A DNA stretch of 64,000 nt from Nitrospira_E sp052156535. Lineage in GTDB: Bacteria; Nitrospirota; Nitrospiria; Nitrospirales; UBA8639. The notes under the pieces were generated by a model. It was given only the letters and a program-made list of their open reading frames with translations, was not told where the DNA came from and did no database searches. The stretch covers positions 62,001 through 126,000 of the forward strand of contig NZ_JBQKUP010000035.1 of NCBI RefSeq assembly GCF_052156535.1, read 5' to 3'. This document shows positions 50,866 through 60,190 of the stretch, one piece after another; positions within the stretch are counted from its first letter, which is position 1; each line of letters opens with the position of its first letter. A program made the translations under genes and the position numbers.

Positions 50866-52398
50866 TCATGGCAATCGATCAAATAAACCTGTCATGTCAC
50901 GGAGTCGGTTCCCAACATTCTCCGTCAAATGACCAGGATGAACCCGCCACTCCCAGTTCCCCTTGAGCGTGCTGGGTCGATTCATCCGGCATTCACTCCC
51001 CAATCCCAAAACATCCTGAAGCGGAACCATGGCGAGTTGGGCAACAGAACTCATGGCCAGTCGAATCACATCCCAATGAATGTCTCGACCGTCAGTCCCA
51101 AGATAGCGCAACACACTCACACGCTCCTCCTTGATCTCCTCTTTGGATTGGGTGGTTTCTTTCCCCGGTTCAGCGGTAAACCACCCGACCGTCGTATTAT
51201 GATCATGAGTGGCCGTATAGACGATGGAATTCTGAGTATAGTGATGGGGTCGATAATGATGGGCTTTGGGATCGTTGCCGAAGGCCATTTGTAAAATTCG
51301 CATACCGGGAAAACCACAGGTATCCCGTAACGCCTCCACCTCCGGAGTGATCACACCAAGGTCCTCGGCGATCACCGGCAAATCACCAAGTGCGGCTTTC
51401 ACGGCTGCGAACAATTCGCCTCCCGGACCTTTCACCCATCGACCATGGATGGCATGAGGTTCAGAAGCCGGAATTTCCCAATAGGCTTCAAACCCCCGGA
51501 AATGATCCAATCGAATCATATCGACAAGGGCAAGATTGGCACGAAATCGATCAATCCACCATGGGTAACCGGATCCGGCCCTCACGTCCCACCGGTAAAT
51601 CGGATTCCCCCACCGTTGTCCTGTTGCGCTGAAATAGTCCGGCGGCACCCCGGCCACCACGGAGGGTTGACATTGATCATCCAAATAGAATGAATCAGGA
51701 TGGGCCCAGACGTCTGAACTATCATGAGCAATATAAATCGGGAGGTCCCCGATAATTCTGATCCCCCTGGCATGAGCATACTGTCTCAGGGCCGACCATT
51801 GGTGAAAAAACAGGTACTGAAGAAACTGATGATAATCTATCTTCTCCCAGAGGCGACGACTGCAGTCCTGCAGGGCTTGAGGATCTCGAATGATCAGTGA
51901 CTTATCCCATCGAGTCCATGGTTGCCCCGCATAACTTTCCTTCAAAGACATAAAGAGGGAGAAGTCTTCTAACCAGGAAGCATGTTTCTCACGAAACAAC
52001 AAAAAGGCTTGGCGGTGTTCGGCTGGAGGATTGGTTTTAAACTGCTCAAAAGACTTTTCGAAGATTAGGCGCTTATGCGCAATGACCAGAGGATAATCCA
52101 CACGTTCGGCTGGAAAGAGCGGAGGCCGCCTGGCATCGGATGCCGAGACAAATCCATCCTCTACAAGTTTTTCCGGACTAATAAGCAGAGGATTTCCTGC
52201 AAAGGCGGAAAAGCACATGTAGGGGGAATTGCCATAACCGGTCGGGCCCAGTGGCAACATCTGCCACCAACTCTGACCGGCAGCCTTTAAAAAATCGACA
52301 AATTGATAGGCCGTGGATCCTAAATCCCCAATGCCCCATCCCTCCGGGAGAGACGTCGGATGCAATAAGATTCCACTTCCTCTCGCCAGATTCACCAT
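50866..52398 (-). CDS. malQ: 4-alpha-glucanotransferase (amylomaltase)
   Basis: GH77 enzyme of 510 residues, full length. Recognisable segments: GSGILLHPTSLPEGWGIGDLG at the start, WWQMLPLGPTGYGNSPYM, IIGDLPIYIAHDSSDVWAHP, VDMIRLDHFRGFEAYWEIP (nucleophile region), VIAEDLGVITPEVEALRD (acid/base) and VYTATHDHNTTVGWF (third acid region). It disproportionates maltodextrins and complements the two GH13 enzymes here, suggesting glycogen or maltodextrin use, though no glycogen synthase, branching enzyme or phosphorylase is in the window. Weak ribosome site (CCGG). Confidence 0.95.
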   Translation of the reverse strand: MVNLARGSGILLHPTSLPEGWGIGDLGSTAYQFVDFLKAAGQSWWQMLPLGPTGYGNSPYMCFSAFAGNPLLISPEKLVEDGFVSASDARRPPLFPAERVDYPLVIAHKRLIFEKSFEQFKTNPPAEHRQAFLLFREKHASWLEDFSLFMSLKESYAGQPWTRWDKSLIIRDPQALQDCSRRLWEKIDYHQFLQYLFFHQWSALRQYAHARGIRIIGDLPIYIAHDSSDVWAHPDSFYLDDQCQPSVVAGVPPDYFSATGQRWGNPIYRWDVRAGSGYPWWIDRFRANLALVDMIRLDHFRGFEAYWEIPASEPHAIHGRWVKGPGGELFAAVKAALGDLPVIAEDLGVITPEVEALRDTCGFPGMRILQMAFGNDPKAHHYRPHHYTQNSIVYTATHDHNTTVGWFTAEPGKETTQSKEEIKEERVSVLRYLGTDGRDIHWDVIRLAMSSVAQLAMVPLQDVLGLGSECRMNRPSTLKGNWEWRVHPGHLTENVGNRLRDMTGLFDRLP

Positions 52399-52533
52399 GA
52401 TTACCGGCTGAATGCACTGAAAAACTATTCAGTTGACGGGTTAAGATAAAATTTACGTTTTCTTGTTTCTTGATGACACCCGCAAAACATTCTTGGATGT
52501 TTGTCCATTCACCTTGAAAAAACTTTTGTTCCT

Positions 52534-53097
52534 TCAAGTTGATTTCTTTTGGGTTTTCTTTGGCTTCTGAGATCCGCCTTCGGTTTTAGCTCTCTGTTTG
52601 CTTTCCCCTGATGACAACGGCAAGGTCTTCTTGAAAATTTGCCGTTCGGCTTCCAACCAATCTTCCAGGTCCTTCCCTTTCGTCCGACCTCGTGCCACAT
52701 ACAATTCAAATGCGCGTTTGGCAATGGTTGAGTGTAATGCCATTTTAATCGCAGACTCCACCTGATCAAGATTCAGCGCCCCTCCATCGCCTTGAAATCC
52801 CCCAATCACCTGGTTCACACCAAGCTGGGACGCCTGAGACATTAATGAACGCACCGAGGTTCCGGCCAGCGCCACAATTCCTCCGTGATAATTTTGGGCT
52901 CGTAGTTCCTTTAGCACGTCTAGTCCGTTTGGTGCCGCCACATACATATCCAACACGACCACTAAGGGGGATTTTTCCTTTACCAGGGACACCACATCCT
53001 GTCTATGAGGAGGAACACAGACTTCATAGCCTTTCTCAGAGAGAAAAGCGGAAATTTTTCCTCGAATTTCTTCGTGAAATGTCACAATCATAATCAT
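52534..53097 (-). CDS. Receiver-like domain fused to DUF2934
   Basis: Two-part protein of 187 residues. Residues 1-115 resemble a response-regulator receiver domain (IRGKISAFLSEKGYEVCVPP, VVVLDMYVAAPNGLDVLKEL with the phospho-acceptor candidate Asp, and IVALAGTSVRSL with Thr/Ser). Residues about 127-158 are the DUF2934 motif AKRAFELYVARGRTKGKDLED, followed by a lysine-rich tail. DUF2934 is a short helical motif often in Nitrospirota and Acidobacteria. GGGAGG is 10 bases before the ATG. No sensor kinase partner is adjacent. Confidence 0.78.
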   Translation of the reverse strand: MIMIVTFHEEIRGKISAFLSEKGYEVCVPPHRQDVVSLVKEKSPLVVVLDMYVAAPNGLDVLKELRAQNYHGGIVALAGTSVRSLMSQASQLGVNQVIGGFQGDGGALNLDQVESAIKMALHSTIAKRAFELYVARGRTKGKDLEDWLEAERQIFKKTLPLSSGESKQRAKTEGGSQKPKKTQKKST

Positions 53098-53435
53098 CGA
53101 GATATAACCTCCCCATCACAAACCCAAGGATCGACTCAGGCACGCTTCCATAGTACAGACTACAAATTCTATACCATTTTCATTTCGTAAATACATTTAT
53201 GAACTTTCCCGGCCACTCATACAGCACTGTGAGTGGCTGTCTAGAAAGGAAAAATCCTCATAGAGGTATATTGCCCCATATTAGGATAGTGCTGGAACCC
53301 CTTGTAGAGGAATTACTCCACACAATTTTCCTGCCCGGATATTTATTTTTGTCAGACCCATACTCCGCCCACCAAACACCACTGCCGCCAGCCCGTGATT
53401 CTCAATGGGCAAAGGGTCGCCTCTGCGCCACTGGC
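53098..53435. other. Gene-poor interval before the small membrane protein
   Basis: No frame with adequate support. The sequence is AT-rich near 53120-53200 and includes the promoter region of the receiver-DUF2934 gene. No hairpin with a T-run in an informative orientation was found. Confidence 0.4.
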
Positions 53436-53540
53436 TTATTCAGGTCCAGGAGGTCTTTTTTTCCAGCCTTTCACCAAAACAACAAAGCCGATCACCCCGA
53501 TGATGAGCGCGAGTCCACCCAGTAACATTAAAGCATCCAT
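53436..53540 (-). CDS. Single-pass small membrane protein (34 residues)
   Basis: A short gene with GAGGAG nine bases before its ATG. The product has a leading MDALMLLG, one transmembrane helix of about 20 residues (ALIIGVIGFVVLVK) and a basic, proline-rich tail (GWKKRPPGPE), so the positive end should face the cytoplasm. Composition, ribosome site and single helix support it as real. Proteins this short escape most annotations. Function unknown; could be a subunit-like regulator of a membrane complex. Confidence 0.6.
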   Translation of the reverse strand: MDALMLLGGLALIIGVIGFVVLVKGWKKRPPGPE

Positions 53541-53717
53541 TTATTTGTCTCCTCACGTTTGAGCACAACCCTCTCCTCAACCTTCCTGGCAATTGAGGCG
53601 AGAAATGCGCGACATGCAAAATCAGGAAAAGATCATTTAAGTCAATGACTGGACAAACACTCAGGGCAGGTATCGCCGGTCCGGATAGGTCAGCATTCAC
53701 AGTCCCGGAGACCTTTC

Positions 53718-53843
53718 CTATGAATCCTGGCTGCTCAACACCGCATCTTCGGACCCCGTTTCAGTCGGTGATTCGTAACATCCGGCAACCAGAAGCAGTA
53801 GGAGCCAGACTTCAAAACATAAAATTTTGTGAAATGATGTCAT
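53718..53843 (-). CDS. Small lipoprotein (41 residues)
   Basis: A short gene whose product starts MTSFHKILCF, has a hydrophobic h-region (WLLLLLVAG) and a lipobox VAGC (Cys22), leaving a mature peptide of 20 residues (CYESPTETGSEDAVLSSQDS). This is the pattern of entericidin-like small lipoproteins. The ribosome site is weak (GGATTCC). No other gene is in the 573-base interval that holds it. Likely envelope-associated, function unknown. Confidence 0.45.
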   Translation of the reverse strand: MTSFHKILCFEVWLLLLLVAGCYESPTETGSEDAVLSSQDS

Positions 53844-54113
53844 AATGGAATCCAAATCATAATATGAGAAATGGATAGATGAACAGTTACCTCCTTATGG
53901 CCATGGGCACCTGCGCAAGAACCCGACGAGGACGGGGAACAAGCGTTTCTGCGTATGTGCTTTCAGTTAACAAAAAGCAAAAGAAAATGGGTAGAGGGTA
54001 AATCCTGACAAAACATTTGTCTTTCACGATCAAATGCCCAAAGGACGCGGAGCAACAGCCCTCCACGTATGTCTTGAACATTTTGGGGAATTGCGTGCAA
54101 ATACCCGTTAAGA

Positions 54114-55664
54114 TTAGGTAGGAGTTGTCTGCTTCTCAAGCATCTTTGATTCCAACTTTTCCCAATCAACGGACACTGTTCCATCTTGGGTTTCATGAAA
54201 TTTCTTCCAGGAATTCAGTAAGTTCAGACAGGCGTGATCAATACACCGTAGATCATCAAAATCGAGATGAACGTCTTTCTTCAACGGAACGTCGTCCAGG
54301 GCATTGGCAAATTTGGGAAGATTCACGAACGTGGCCGTACCTGAAAATTTAATGGAAATCGATTTGTTGTTCTTGTTGCGGTCCACCGAAACCTGAAGGG
54401 TATTGGTTGAATAAATTAACTTCGCAAGTGCCACACCAAGCCCTGCAAGCACTCCAATTAGAAGGTTGGTTGTCACAATGGTCACAACAGTCACCGCATA
54501 CACGACGACCTCTCCCCGGCCAAATTTTGAAAGTGTCCGAATAGCCTGGACATTGATGAGAGTATAGCCGGTGTATACGAGGAGAGCGGCCAAACTTGCG
54601 ATGGGAACCAACTCGAGTATTTCAGGAAAGAGTCCGACAAACAAGAGTAACCAGACACCGTGGAGCACGGCTGAGACACGCGTTCTGGCGCCACTCTGAA
54701 GATTGGCTTTACTTCGGACAATTACGCCGGTCATGGGTAAGGCCCCAAGGAATCCACACAAAAGATTGCCAATGCCCTGGGCGGACATTTCACGGTTGTA
54801 TCGGGTTCGGGGTCCCGAATGCATCTGGTCGACGGCAGTGGCGCATAAAAGGGTTTCCGCACTGGCGATAAAGGCAATGGCGATGGACATGGACAATATG
54901 GACGGATCGAGAAGGGAGGCAAAATCCCCCATCCTCAGAAAATGGATCGAGCTACCGAGGCTGTCCCGGAATTCAATATATTCGATGGAGAGGTTTTGCA
55001 TGTACGCTTCTCCACTCGCGACCAATACACCCACCAATGGAGCAGGAATAAATTGAATCTTTTTAGGCGCCAGAAATTGCCAAAGAATTATGACTGCGAT
55101 CGTGAGGATCCCGATGCGGGCCGACACTAAATGACTCGCGTCAACTCCCTCTTGAGGGATCAACCCTTTCCACGCGGCCTCGGGAATGGTCAAAATATTC
55201 TCAAGCCCGCTTCCTTTCGGCGTGTCCCCAATCATAACGTGAAATTGGCTTGCCAGGATGAGCACGCCGATTCCCGCTAACATCCCTTGAATCACTGCAG
55301 GGGAGACGGCCCGGAACCATTGGCCTAACTGGAGAAATCCCGCCAGGATTTGAATTCCTCCTGCCACCAGAACCACGATCCCGAGTTTGCCTAGGCCAAA
55401 ACGCTGAATCACATCGAAGACGATCACGCTCAGACCGGCAGCCGGGCCGCTGACCTGCAGCGGACAACCGGCAAGAAGTCCGACAACGAGGCCACCGACA
55501 ATACCGGTGATAATCCCCTTCACGGGAGGGGCGCCCGAAGCAATGGCTATCCCCATGCACAATGGCAATGCCACCAGAAACACCACAATGGACGCAAGAA
55601 AATCGCGTTGCACATCTTTCCACGTCATCGTGAAAAGCTCGTTATATCGCAGCTGCTTCATCAT
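54114..55664 (-). CDS. SulP-family anion transporter with STAS domain
   Basis: Secondary transporter of 516 residues with 10-14 hydrophobic segments and a C-terminal STAS domain (IKFSGTATFVNLPKFANALD, VHLDFDDLRCIDHACLNLL). Early motifs: LASIVVFLVALPLCMGIAIASGAPP and the SGPAAGLSVIVFDVI segment. Because a beta-carbonic anhydrase follows upstream on the same strand (41-base gap), bicarbonate uptake of the BicA/DabA-associated type is a plausible role rather than sulfate. Substrate cannot be decided from sequence. GATTC precedes the start codons, which is a weak ribosome site. Confidence 0.88.
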   Translation of the reverse strand: MMKQLRYNELFTMTWKDVQRDFLASIVVFLVALPLCMGIAIASGAPPVKGIITGIVGGLVVGLLAGCPLQVSGPAAGLSVIVFDVIQRFGLGKLGIVVLVAGGIQILAGFLQLGQWFRAVSPAVIQGMLAGIGVLILASQFHVMIGDTPKGSGLENILTIPEAAWKGLIPQEGVDASHLVSARIGILTIAVIILWQFLAPKKIQFIPAPLVGVLVASGEAYMQNLSIEYIEFRDSLGSSIHFLRMGDFASLLDPSILSMSIAIAFIASAETLLCATAVDQMHSGPRTRYNREMSAQGIGNLLCGFLGALPMTGVIVRSKANLQSGARTRVSAVLHGVWLLLFVGLFPEILELVPIASLAALLVYTGYTLINVQAIRTLSKFGRGEVVVYAVTVVTIVTTNLLIGVLAGLGVALAKLIYSTNTLQVSVDRNKNNKSISIKFSGTATFVNLPKFANALDDVPLKKDVHLDFDDLRCIDHACLNLLNSWKKFHETQDGTVSVDWEKLESKMLEKQTTPT

Positions 55665-55704
55665 GAATCATCCCACATGCCAAATTGAGGAAGAGCTTCC
55701 ACAT

Positions 55705-56343
55705 CTAGGCATCCTTGACCTTTTTGACGTCTTTTGGGAAAACGAACGTTTCTTGATGCGGATCGTACAGCCAGACCTCTCCTGTCGCGATAGAATAGAT
55801 CCATCCATGGAGCGTAAGATTTCCCATGCGCAACCGCTTGGCAACGGCAGGATGGGTCTTCAAATGCTCAAGTTGAACCAATACATTTTCTTTTATCGTC
55901 GCGACAAACAGTTCCTCGCCCTTGAGTTCCGCATACATTTCCCTCACGATTTGACGTGTACTTTCAGCCATGCGGAGCCAATCCCTGACAGCTGGAAGAT
56001 CTTGAAGCGATTCCGGCCGAACCAACGCCTTCATGGCACCACAATCGGTATGACCGCAAACGATGATTTCTTTGACCTGTAAGACCGACGCACCAAATTC
56101 GATAGTCGCCGTGGTGCCGCCGATCGCGGCTCCATACGGTGGAACCAGATTGCCCGCATTTCGCAAGATAAACAAGTCTCCTGGTTCGGTTTGCGTGAGC
56201 AGATGCGGATTAATGCGGGAATCAGAACAGGTGATAAACAGGGCCTGAGGTTCTTGGTGGTGGGCAAGTTTTTCGAACAACCCCTGCTTGTGGTGATAGA
56301 TTTCCTCGTGAAATTTCTCGAATCCTTTGATAAGGTCTGGCAT
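55705..56343 (-). CDS. can: Beta-class carbonic anhydrase
   Basis: Zinc enzyme of 212 residues interconverting CO2 and bicarbonate. Start 56343 has AGAGGAG eight bases upstream. Zinc ligands and catalytic dyad are Cys39, Asp41, Arg43 (CSDSR), His98 and Cys101 (HTDCG). Other markers: RNAGNLVPPYG and EFGASVLQVKEI. It is upstream of the SulP gene in a probable two-gene operon, supporting inorganic carbon supply in an autotroph. Fold type (plant-like versus cab-like) appears plant/E. coli-like from length. Confidence 0.94.
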   Translation of the reverse strand: MPDLIKGFEKFHEEIYHHKQGLFEKLAHHQEPQALFITCSDSRINPHLLTQTEPGDLFILRNAGNLVPPYGAAIGGTTATIEFGASVLQVKEIIVCGHTDCGAMKALVRPESLQDLPAVRDWLRMAESTRQIVREMYAELKGEELFVATIKENVLVQLEHLKTHPAVAKRLRMGNLTLHGWIYSIATGEVWLYDPHQETFVFPKDVKKVKDA

Positions 56344-56531
56344 ACTCGCCGCTCCTCTTCCCGCCGTCAAGGTTAGGCTGAAGAAAAAGATGGTCTGAAA
56401 AGAATGTCTTTTTCACGACGAAAAAAGCCCAGCCGGTCAGTACCGATAAATTATGCGTGAGCAGGATGGACGAGACCGCAACACAAACCAGGGAGATCCT
56501 GACCTACCGTACACGTGAACAACACCACCGC

Positions 56532-57005
56532 TCATGTGCCATGTTTCGGAGAGGCATTACTTTCCTTATCTAAATTTTCAGGAGAGACCTCTCCGTTTTT
56601 TTCCAATGCCAGGAGACGTTGTCCTTCCGAACGATGCATGGCGGCCACTTCTCGTAATTCTTTTGCCGACTTCCACCGCGTTGAGGCAATCAGCATCCAC
56701 CCCGACCTGGTAAACCCCTTGGGATCCATATGTGGATTTTTTGCAAGGTTTATGGCTCGCTGTTCCAATCGGACCGCCTCACTTTGAAGCTCATCAGCCT
56801 GTTGATCATAGACCTGCGCCATCTCTATTAAATCGGCGCCTGTCCAGGGTTTCTCATCTACTATTTCAGAAGCTGGCTCTGTAGAGGTCATCGCATAACT
56901 TACCGGTGCCAACAGAGTCGTAGGACTTGGTCCGCTCTCCTGGCCAAGACTCATCATTCCCATTCCACCCAACACTCCTATCAACACATATGCCAATGTA
57001 CGCAT
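56532..57005 (-). CDS. Secreted or membrane-anchored hypothetical protein
   Basis: Protein of 157 residues with an N-terminal signal-like segment MRTLAYVLIGVLGGMGMMSL. GGAGG precedes the start by 8 bases. The mature part is hydrophilic with an amphipathic helix-rich region (LIEMAQVYDQQADELQSEAV, then EQRAINLAKNPHMDPKGF) that may form a coiled-coil. A conserved-looking segment RWKSAKELREVAAMHRSEGQ follows. No domain recognised; stands alone between the carbonic anhydrase and a gene-free stretch. Confidence 0.6.
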   Translation of the reverse strand: MRTLAYVLIGVLGGMGMMSLGQESGPSPTTLLAPVSYAMTSTEPASEIVDEKPWTGADLIEMAQVYDQQADELQSEAVRLEQRAINLAKNPHMDPKGFTRSGWMLIASTRWKSAKELREVAAMHRSEGQRLLALEKNGEVSPENLDKESNASPKHGT

Positions 57006-57467
57006 AAATATCCCTCCTGATTAAAGCGCTGGTCCTCGTGCAACCTGAGAAGAAGTCAATAAAACAGTTCTCTCTTTTGCTCAAATTTCAATATCTTCCC
57101 TTTCCCACGAAAACCGGCACAGTTACCCTCTCAGTGCTCCTTTTATTCAACCTATAAAAAAGCACCTTCTAATGCAGCTGTGAAAAACCCTTGATTCCTG
57201 GAATTATCGACTTGCAAATTATTCTGAATGTATGTATGGGATGACAAATACGAAGAGTGTCGTGAAGGTTAAAAAAACATTTCACCTCGCTTCCCTTTCG
57301 ACCCAGACGCTCTGGATCCGCCTAGACATAAACGATCTCTACGTCAATTTTCCTTTCTTATCAGGAGCATTCCGCCCAGACTAAGCTACATTGATTTGAG
57401 CTCATATCCTCATTTAGGTTCTATGTGACTTTTCTCTGCCCTCCCCTTCTTCTTTCGGCTCAATTTT
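57006..57467. other. Gene-free interval, AT-rich
   Basis: No gene supported. The region carries the upstream sequences of the minus-strand gene at 57005 and the 3' end of the gene at 57761. No repeat found; several T/A-runs but no paired hairpin. Confidence 0.4.
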
Positions 57468-57761
57468 TCATCCATGCTGTGGTAGCCGATGTGTACGGGC
57501 ACTCGGAGGGGGTGGTTCTTTCTCCAACTTCTGAGCGGAAACTCCACTCAGATGTATGTTGACCTTTTGGCCCTCCGCATTGACACAATGAAATTGATCA
57601 AAGGTCACATGAAGCGAGTACCTCCCTGAATGGTCACGCCCCACCGACAGAAGATGCCATCCTTCAATGGCCGTTCCATCCGGCCCGAGAAGTTCCCATT
57701 CACCGGGATCTGAAGGGTCAAAAACCCTGACGGTGACATAGCTGTTAGATTCTGAATTCAT
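57468..57761 (-). CDS. Small hypothetical protein
   Basis: Unrecognised 97-residue protein with GGGGTGG seven bases before the ATG. It begins with acidic and polar residues then a beta-rich core (VTVRVFDPSDPGEWELL, IEGWHLLSVGRDHSGRYSL) and ends with a proline-rich segment (EKEPPPPSARTH). The ordering hints at an all-beta domain. Followed upstream on the same strand by the CBS protein gene, with a 168-base gap. No function proposed. Confidence 0.5.
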   Translation of the reverse strand: MNSESNSYVTVRVFDPSDPGEWELLGPDGTAIEGWHLLSVGRDHSGRYSLHVTFDQFHCVNAEGQKVNIHLSGVSAQKLEKEPPPPSARTHRLPQHG

Positions 57762-57929
57762 GCACCACCCCTCATGCCCTCACAAAGACCAGGATGCCTC
57801 ACTTTCCACTCTCAGTATGATCCAGCCCCTCACCCTCTCCCGCATCTCTGAGATTTCATCCTCAATAAACATGTCGGTCATATTAGTGACGTGGCTTCCC
57901 ATACTAGGAGTGAACGCCAATCCATTTAT

Positions 57930-58364
57930 CTACTCATTCCCATCTTCTATGCCCAAACCCAATCCAATCCAGGCCCTCAATAGATCATGCCGTGTCACGG
58001 TATACATCACCTCACCGTTTCGCTCTACCGGGAGACTCAACAATCGTTGCTCTTCCATGAGATGCACGGCATCCTTGATCGACGTCGTAGCCGCAATCGC
58101 AATATGATCTTTTTTCATCACCTCTTCGACCGTCACTTTGTTCAGGTCTTTTCCCGCTTCCAAAGCCCGGAGGACATCAAATTCACTGATAAACCCGATA
58201 AAATGGTTTTTTTCGTCGACGACCGGCCCCCCCGGTGTATGATGAGAAAGTAACTCGATTGCCGCGGCCAGGGCATTCAGCTTCCTACCGAATTTCAATT
58301 CATTGGTTGGCACAATTTGTCCGACAGTCTTAAACCCTGTGGCTGGGACCCCTTGAATAGTCAT
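57930..58364 (-). CDS. CBS-domain pair protein, paralogue of 40386-40811
   Basis: Soluble 144-residue CBS-pair protein. The start at 58364 directly follows a strong GGAGGGGGG site; the in-frame ATG five codons earlier is inside that site. CBS 1 has GGPVVDEKNHFIGFISEFDVLRALEAG, CBS 2 has LSLPVERNGEVMYTVTRHDLLRAW. It shares domain layout and the closing WIGLGL with 40386-40811. Likely an adenosyl-nucleotide sensor. No partner gene is adjacent except a cupin upstream. Confidence 0.86.
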   Translation of the reverse strand: MTIQGVPATGFKTVGQIVPTNELKFGRKLNALAAAIELLSHHTPGGPVVDEKNHFIGFISEFDVLRALEAGKDLNKVTVEEVMKKDHIAIAATTSIKDAVHLMEEQRLLSLPVERNGEVMYTVTRHDLLRAWIGLGLGIEDGNE

Positions 58365-58488
58365 ATACCCCCCTCCCATTCAAATGGAAAACCTTCAACA
58401 TTCATCGACAGACGACAAGACTTTCACATTGTCCATAAAATTTCTTTTATAAAGTTCCCCCGTCGTGCAGGGACCGTATATACCAGGC

Positions 58489-58818
58489 TTAGTTGGAAAC
58501 CGGGTCATAGATCATGAGGATGGTCACTCCCTCTTTTGTGGAAATAGGAGAAATATCACAATGCGCGGGCATCATCCGATAGCTGCCCTGTTCACATAAC
58601 TGGCCGTCCGTCTCGTATTGTCCCTCAAGAACAAAATGCTGAACGATGCCGCGGTGGCTATGTGGCGTAATCCGGCCGCCGGCAGGAATCCGAACCAGCA
58701 TGGTCTTGGCGCCAAGGGACGGGTCTTCTCGAACAATCTTGACGTCTGCGGGCCCAGGGAATTCTTGAAGTTTCTCCCACTTCATTGTAGCGGTGTGGTG
58801 GAATTTTTCTTTGCTCAT
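58489..58818 (-). CDS. Cupin-domain protein
   Basis: Single-cupin protein of 109 residues with AGGAGGAG upstream. The metal-binding motif PHSHRGIVQHFVLEGQYETDG supplies two or three histidines and the Glu of motif 1, and ADVKIVREDP with KTMLVRIPAGGRI precede it. The YRMMPAHCDIS segment gives motif 2. Cupins of this size resemble ChrR C-terminal or small sensor cupins. No regulated partner evident. Reaction unknown. Confidence 0.83.
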   Translation of the reverse strand: MSKEKFHHTATMKWEKLQEFPGPADVKIVREDPSLGAKTMLVRIPAGGRITPHSHRGIVQHFVLEGQYETDGQLCEQGSYRMMPAHCDISPISTKEGVTILMIYDPVSN

Positions 58819-59003
58819 TGATCTCTCCTCCTTTGATTCCTACAGAAGTATTGAAATTGGATGATTATCGCTTCTTTCCAAGAAAAATCTCACACAACGC
58901 ATTCGTTTCAGATGGCCTGGTTCAAGTGTTTGAAACGTCCGTTTGTTCCTTGCCGATGTCCTGGTCCCTCCCACACAATGGAAGCCCGTCCTTTCAACGA
59001 TCT

Positions 59004-59492
59004 CTAAGGCTCGGAGGAGGATAATGGCGGTGACCAGGCAATCTGGCCATTCTGATTAAAGAGGGTCAGGACAGGACTTCCATCCAGCAACACACGGAGC
59101 CGTGCGCGTGGAACATCATTTTTGTCTCTGAGAGTGAGGGAAGGCAATCCATCCGGCTGCAGATCCAGAGCCGCTCGTTGCTTACAGCCTTTATCGTTGA
59201 GAATTAACGCCGGCTGTGCCTCATTAAAAACACCGAGGAACACACGGTTATGACAGGTTTCATCAGCGAGGGTCAAAGCCGGCAATTCACCATTCCACAG
59301 AAGCAGCGTGGCCCGGGGTTGGCCATCCTTCGTCACGAGGCGGAATTCCTCCGCCGTAACCACTTTCTTTGGCTGCTCAGATTCCTCTGCCGATACTGCG
59401 GAATTCATGAAAACAAGGTTGGACAGAGCCCCACCCATCACCCCGGCAAAAAGAGTCGTCATGACCAATATGCCAAACTGTCGTGTATTCAT
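59004..59492 (-). CDS. Exported hypothetical protein with repeated beta motifs
   Basis: Protein of 162 residues from the ATG at 59492 (GAGG nearby). A signal or anchor segment (GILVMTTLFAGVMGGALSNLVF) leads to a mature domain with repeated short units of the type LxxDGxPxLTLxD: GQPRATLLLWNGELPALTLAD, EAQPALILNDKG, LQPDGLPSLTLRDKN and LDGSPVLTLFNQNG. This suggests a small beta-helix or beta-solenoid. No catalytic site recognisable. Next minus-strand gene is DUF1264, 147 bases upstream. Confidence 0.6.
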   Translation of the reverse strand: MNTRQFGILVMTTLFAGVMGGALSNLVFMNSAVSAEESEQPKKVVTAEEFRLVTKDGQPRATLLLWNGELPALTLADETCHNRVFLGVFNEAQPALILNDKGCKQRAALDLQPDGLPSLTLRDKNDVPRARLRVLLDGSPVLTLFNQNGQIAWSPPLSSSEP

Positions 59493-59639
59493 TTCCCATA
59501 CCTCATAAAGCATAAATTGTTTGACCCATCATTCCCATCACAACCTGGCTTGAGATAGGCAAGCTTCCATTTTTAGTTTTGGCATCGACATCCGGAAAGA
59601 ACGGGGGATTTTTAAGGTCCCCCGTCAGCTCATTGCCAA

Positions 59640-60158
59640 TTAGTTCGGTTGGGGAAACTGCACACCAATCGATTGTGGGAAAGTCACGGTTCCGTCCGGA
59701 AACGCCTGTCCTTTTTGCCACAGATGATAGATCACCCCATCCGTTTTACCTGCAGCTTCGGCAATTTCTTTTTTCTTGTTCTCATCATCGACATCGAGGA
59801 TAAACAAGCGACCAGTGTCAATCTCCTCCTGATGATCATGGAAATACCGGTGCCATTGGATTAACGGAAGCGTTCTGGAAGCCTTCTTGGCCACGAAATA
59901 TTCCACGGCGACGAGCGGAGCATTGGCATCAGTAGTTTCAAACAACAGACACTGAAAAACGGTGTCTGAAATACCCTTACAAAAATGGTGAAATGGACCA
60001 CCAATCTCTCCATTGTGCATGAGATGCGGCGCTTGGACATGAAGATCATAGCCATCTGCCGGGCCGGGACCAGCGCTCATCGCCGGCACAGACATTCCCC
60101 CCATCATCACAGCAGTCAACACACTCGTCAGTCCAAGAATTCGATAAAAATGAGACAT
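59640..60158 (-). CDS. DUF1264 secreted protein
   Basis: Protein of 172 residues with a signal peptide (GLTSVLTAVMMGGMSVPAMSA) and GGAGG before its ATG. The DUF1264 features are DGYDLHVQAPHLMHNGEIGG, FHHFCKGISDTVFQCLLFET and YFVAKKASRTLPLIQWHRYFHDHQEEI. Members in plants bind oil bodies or are stress proteins; the bacterial role is unclear. The histidine-rich segments might bind metal. Located beside a terminator-like hairpin. Confidence 0.82.
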   Translation of the reverse strand: MSHFYRILGLTSVLTAVMMGGMSVPAMSAGPGPADGYDLHVQAPHLMHNGEIGGPFHHFCKGISDTVFQCLLFETTDANAPLVAVEYFVAKKASRTLPLIQWHRYFHDHQEEIDTGRLFILDVDDENKKKEIAEAAGKTDGVIYHLWQKGQAFPDGTVTFPQSIGVQFPQPN

Positions 60159-60190
60159 AGCAACCTCCCGGCTAAATGTGAACCATTACT

